From Candidatus Omnitrophota bacterium (GTDB taxonomy: Bacteria > Omnitrophota > Gorgyraeia > JAFGHF01), in the NCBI GenBank assembly GCA_018899075.1, contig JAHIIS010000115.1:1-15183 (forward strand): DNA of 15,183 nt, given 5' to 3'. A program made the translations under genes and the position numbers. Below are positions 13,718 through 15,183 of the stretch, in pieces; the stretch's first letter is position 1; every line of letters starts with the position of its first letter. A model generated the notes under the pieces. The model had not been told where the DNA came from. It saw only the letters and a program-made list of their open reading frames with translations, and did not search any database.

Positions 13718-14929
13718 ATGGGCATTGAGGTCTTAAAAGACAAGTGTAGCGGTTGTAAACTTTGCGTAAAGGCCTGCCCTTTTGCGGCAATCGGCATAGA
13801 AGATAAACTCGCAGTTATCGATTTAGACAAATGCACACTTTGCGGCGCCTGCGTAGACGCCTGTAAACTTGGCGCAATTCTTTTAGAGAAAGAGACAGCT
13901 GTAGCCCACAAGTTGAGCCCGGAGCAACTTTCTCAATATAAAGACGTCTGGGTATTTGCTGAACAGAGAAATGGCATTGTGCAGAGCGTGGTTTTTGAAC
14001 TTCTGGGTAAAGGCCGAGAATTGGCCGACAAATTGGGAGTAAGGCTTTGCGCCGTTTACTTAGGAGAAAATACCGGCGACCAAGTAGAGCAACTCGTCTT
14101 TCGCGCTGCGGATCTGGTCTATGTTGCAGAGTCCCCTAAATTAAAGGATTATTCTTCTCGAACCTACGGCGATATTCTTGCCCAGTTAATCCTGGAACAT
14201 AAACCCGAGATTGTCCTTTGCGGAGCCACCAGTGTCGGCCGTTCTCTTATTCCCCGCGTTGCGGCGACAATAGGGACCGGCCTTACCGCTGATTGCACGG
14301 GGCTGGCGATTGACCGGGAAAGGCGCCTACTTCTTCAGACCCGTCCGGCCTTCGGCGGCAATATTATGGCTACGATTATTTGTCCCCATCATCGCCCACA
14401 AATGGCTACTGTCCGGCATAAAGTTATGCCGGAGGCAGCAATAGATAAGTCGCTTAAAGCCAGGATAATTAAGAAATATATTGCTGAAGATAAAATAGTT
14501 TCGCGAACAAAACTGGTGGATATCGTCAGGGAAGTAGAGCCTACTGTAAATATTACCGAGGCCAATATTATTGTTTCCGGAGGAAGAGGCCTGCAGGGAG
14601 CGGATAATTTTAAGTTGCTTCAGGATTTGGCCTTAGTTTTGGGAGGCGCAGTGGGGGCATCGCGTGCGGCTGTGGACAGTGACTGGATTCCCTATTCCCA
14701 TCAAGTTGGTCAGACCGGAAAGACCGTATGCCCGAAAATTTACATTGCCTGCGGCATCTCAGGGCAGATTCAACACCTGGCGGGGATGCAATCTTCCGAA
14801 GTTATTATCGCCATCAACAAAGACCCGCAGGCCCCTATCTTTAATATCGCCACTTACGGCATAGTAGGCGACCTTTTCGAGGTAATTCCCGCCTTAACTG
14901 CTAAGTTCAAGCAGGTTCTCAGCAAGTAA
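13718..14929 (+). CDS. etfA: Electron transfer flavoprotein subunit alpha with N-terminal 2[4Fe-4S] ferredoxin domain
   Basis: At 403 residues this is longer than a plain EtfA because of a bacterial ferredoxin domain at 1-60. It has two cluster motifs, C10-C13-C16-C20 followed by P21, and C39-C42-C45-C49, each CX2CX2CX3C. The second lacks the usual proline after the last cysteine (K50). EtfA proper follows: an N-terminal alpha/beta domain, RPQMATVR (226-233), and the C-terminal FAD domain with VSGGRGLQG (286-294), HQVGQTGKTV (328-337) and ACGISGQIQHLAGM (344-357), all intact. The same fusion occurs in CarE of the Acetobacterium caffeyl-CoA reductase and in some lactate-dehydrogenase Etfs that bifurcate electrons. 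It starts on the base after the etfB stop. It suggests NADH electrons split between ferredoxin and an enoyl-CoA, though bifurcation itself cannot be proven from sequence. Confidence 0.96.
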   Translation: MGIEVLKDKCSGCKLCVKACPFAAIGIEDKLAVIDLDKCTLCGACVDACKLGAILLEKETAVAHKLSPEQLSQYKDVWVFAEQRNGIVQSVVFELLGKGRELADKLGVRLCAVYLGENTGDQVEQLVFRAADLVYVAESPKLKDYSSRTYGDILAQLILEHKPEIVLCGATSVGRSLIPRVAATIGTGLTADCTGLAIDRERRLLLQTRPAFGGNIMATIICPHHRPQMATVRHKVMPEAAIDKSLKARIIKKYIAEDKIVSRTKLVDIVREVEPTVNITEANIIVSGGRGLQGADNFKLLQDLALVLGGAVGASRAAVDSDWIPYSHQVGQTGKTVCPKIYIACGISGQIQHLAGMQSSEVIIAINKDPQAPIFNIATYGIVGDLFEVIPALTAKFKQVLSK

Positions 14930-14931
14930 GA

Positions 14932-14951
14932 ACTTTATATTACTTTATATT
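14932..14951 (+). repeat. Two tandem copies of a 10-base AT-rich unit upstream of the promoter
   Basis: ACTTTATATT occurs twice back to back (14932-14941 and 14942-14951), about one helical turn per unit. It ends 12 bases before the -35 box of the promoter downstream. It could act as an UP-like element or a double binding site; chance duplication is the alternative. Confidence 0.6.
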
Positions 14952-14963
14952 TAATAATAGTTC

Positions 14964-14992
14964 TTGACAAAGGAATATAGTTGTGGTATCTT
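14964..14992 (+). promoter_or_regulatory. Sigma70-type promoter downstream of etfA
   Basis: A consensus -35 box TTGACA (14964-14969), a 17-base spacer, and a -10 box TATCTT (14987-14992) lie in the gap after etfA. The predicted start is about 14998-15000. It is the only strong consensus promoter found on the + strand in the window and marks the end of the long operon. Confidence 0.75.
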
Positions 14993-15002
14993 AAGTGAAG
15001 AC

Positions 15003-15059
15003 ATAAGTTATGGAGCTTTATATAGCATTGAACGACATAGCTTATATGTCTGAACTTAT
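15003..15059 (+). promoter_or_regulatory. Structured leader RNA, first inverted-repeat region
   Basis: ATAAGTT (15003-15009) can pair with AACTTAT (15053-15059). Inside, GACATA (15034-15039) pairs with TATGTC (15045-15050) around a five-base loop. The region begins only a few bases after the predicted transcription start, so it would be the 5' end of the new transcript. No known riboswitch class was recognised. Confidence 0.4.
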
Positions 15060-15095
15060 CCCCCCTTCTTGCTTTCGCAAGAAAGCAGGGGGGAT
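15058..15095 (+). promoter_or_regulatory. Strong GC-capped hairpin in the leader, two alternative registers
   Basis: CCCCCC (15060-15065) pairs with GGGGGG (15088-15093), extended by AT/AT on the outside. The inner part can pair as TGCTTTC with GAAAGCA around a GCAA tetraloop (15070-15087), leaving TTCT bulged on the left. It can equally pair as TTCTTGC with GCAAGAA around TTTC (15066-15083), leaving AGCA bulged on the right. It is not followed by a T-tract, so it is a poor intrinsic terminator. It lies between the promoter and the next start codon. Confidence 0.6.
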
Positions 15096-15131
15096 TAATT
15101 CGCACAAACTAACGAAGATTAACTAAAGGAG

Positions 15132-15183
15132 ATGGACCCCGCACCTTTTTGGTATTCACTCGGCTTTTTAAATAAAGTTTTAA
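15132..15183 (+). CDS. Start of an unidentified gene, truncated by the window end
   Basis: An ATG at 15132 opens a frame that runs to the window edge, giving MDPAPFWYSLGFLNKVL. An in-frame TAA at 15120-15122 rules out a longer form. AAAGGAG touches the ATG with no spacer, which is unusually close. A promoter and leader precede it, which supports a real gene. The aromatic, hydrophobic opening would suit a membrane-associated protein; a PlsC-type acyltransferase is conceivable, but 17 residues cannot show it. Confidence 0.4.
   Translation, partial: MDPAPFWYSLGFLNKVL

Noticed and set aside
14664..14864. Short + strand frame inside etfA
   Set aside because: It overlaps the conserved FAD domain of etfA in another frame and has no ribosome site.
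15058..15095. Intrinsic terminator ending the fab-etf operon
   Set aside because: The stem is strong but no T-tract follows, and it lies downstream of a new promoter rather than right after etfA.

Overview
The window is one dense, single-strand (+) run of housekeeping genes followed by a fresh promoter at its right edge. Many junctions overlap by 1 to 14 bases or abut. No rRNA, tRNA, CRISPR array or intact transposase was seen. Codon use is mixed and the composition moderate. The secreted-protein signature at 8292-8849 (signal peptide, then TTYYPAPYG) is one I associate from memory with uncultured Omnitrophota (OP3) and relatives. The lineage is therefore an inference, not a search result.

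Layout. (1) 2-3648, translation, repair and cofactor genes: the 3' end of a tRNA methylthiotransferase (mtaB), recG, rsmD and coaD. (2) 3702-5745: pta and ackA, the acetyl-CoA to acetate route that makes ATP by substrate-level phosphorylation. (3) 5742-7357: the conserved DUF177 (yceD)-rpmF-plsX block. (4) 7362-11676, type II fatty acid synthesis: fabD, fabG, acpP and fabF. It is interrupted between fabD and fabG by about 1.15 kb carrying two small exported-protein genes and a repeat-bearing gap; fabH, often found between plsX and fabD, is absent. (5) 11676-14929: an acyl-CoA dehydrogenase, etfB, and an etfA with an N-terminal two-cluster ferredoxin domain. This is the architecture of electron-bifurcating acyl-CoA dehydrogenase/Etf complexes such as caffeyl-CoA reductase CarCDE. 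(6) 14930-15183: a good sigma70-type promoter, a leader of about 130 nt with strong inverted repeats, and the first codons of another gene.

How it fits together. FabD loads malonate onto AcpP, FabF elongates, FabG reduces the 3-keto group, and PlsX passes acyl groups toward phospholipid. Pta/AckA ties the acetyl-CoA pool to ATP and acetate. The dehydrogenase/Etf/ferredoxin module handles the acyl/enoyl redox step and could supply reduced ferredoxin. Its position directly behind fabF, overlapping by one base, suggests co-expression with lipid synthesis in an anaerobic, fermentative cell.

Most unusual points: the chimeric exported protein (conserved N-terminal cassette plus C1q/TNF-like body) inside the fab operon; an in-frame 36-bp palindromic insertion in rsmD; the bifurcating-type Etf module joined to fatty acid synthesis; a heptanucleotide tandem repeat that supplies the acyl-CoA dehydrogenase stop codon; and the structured leader at the right edge.
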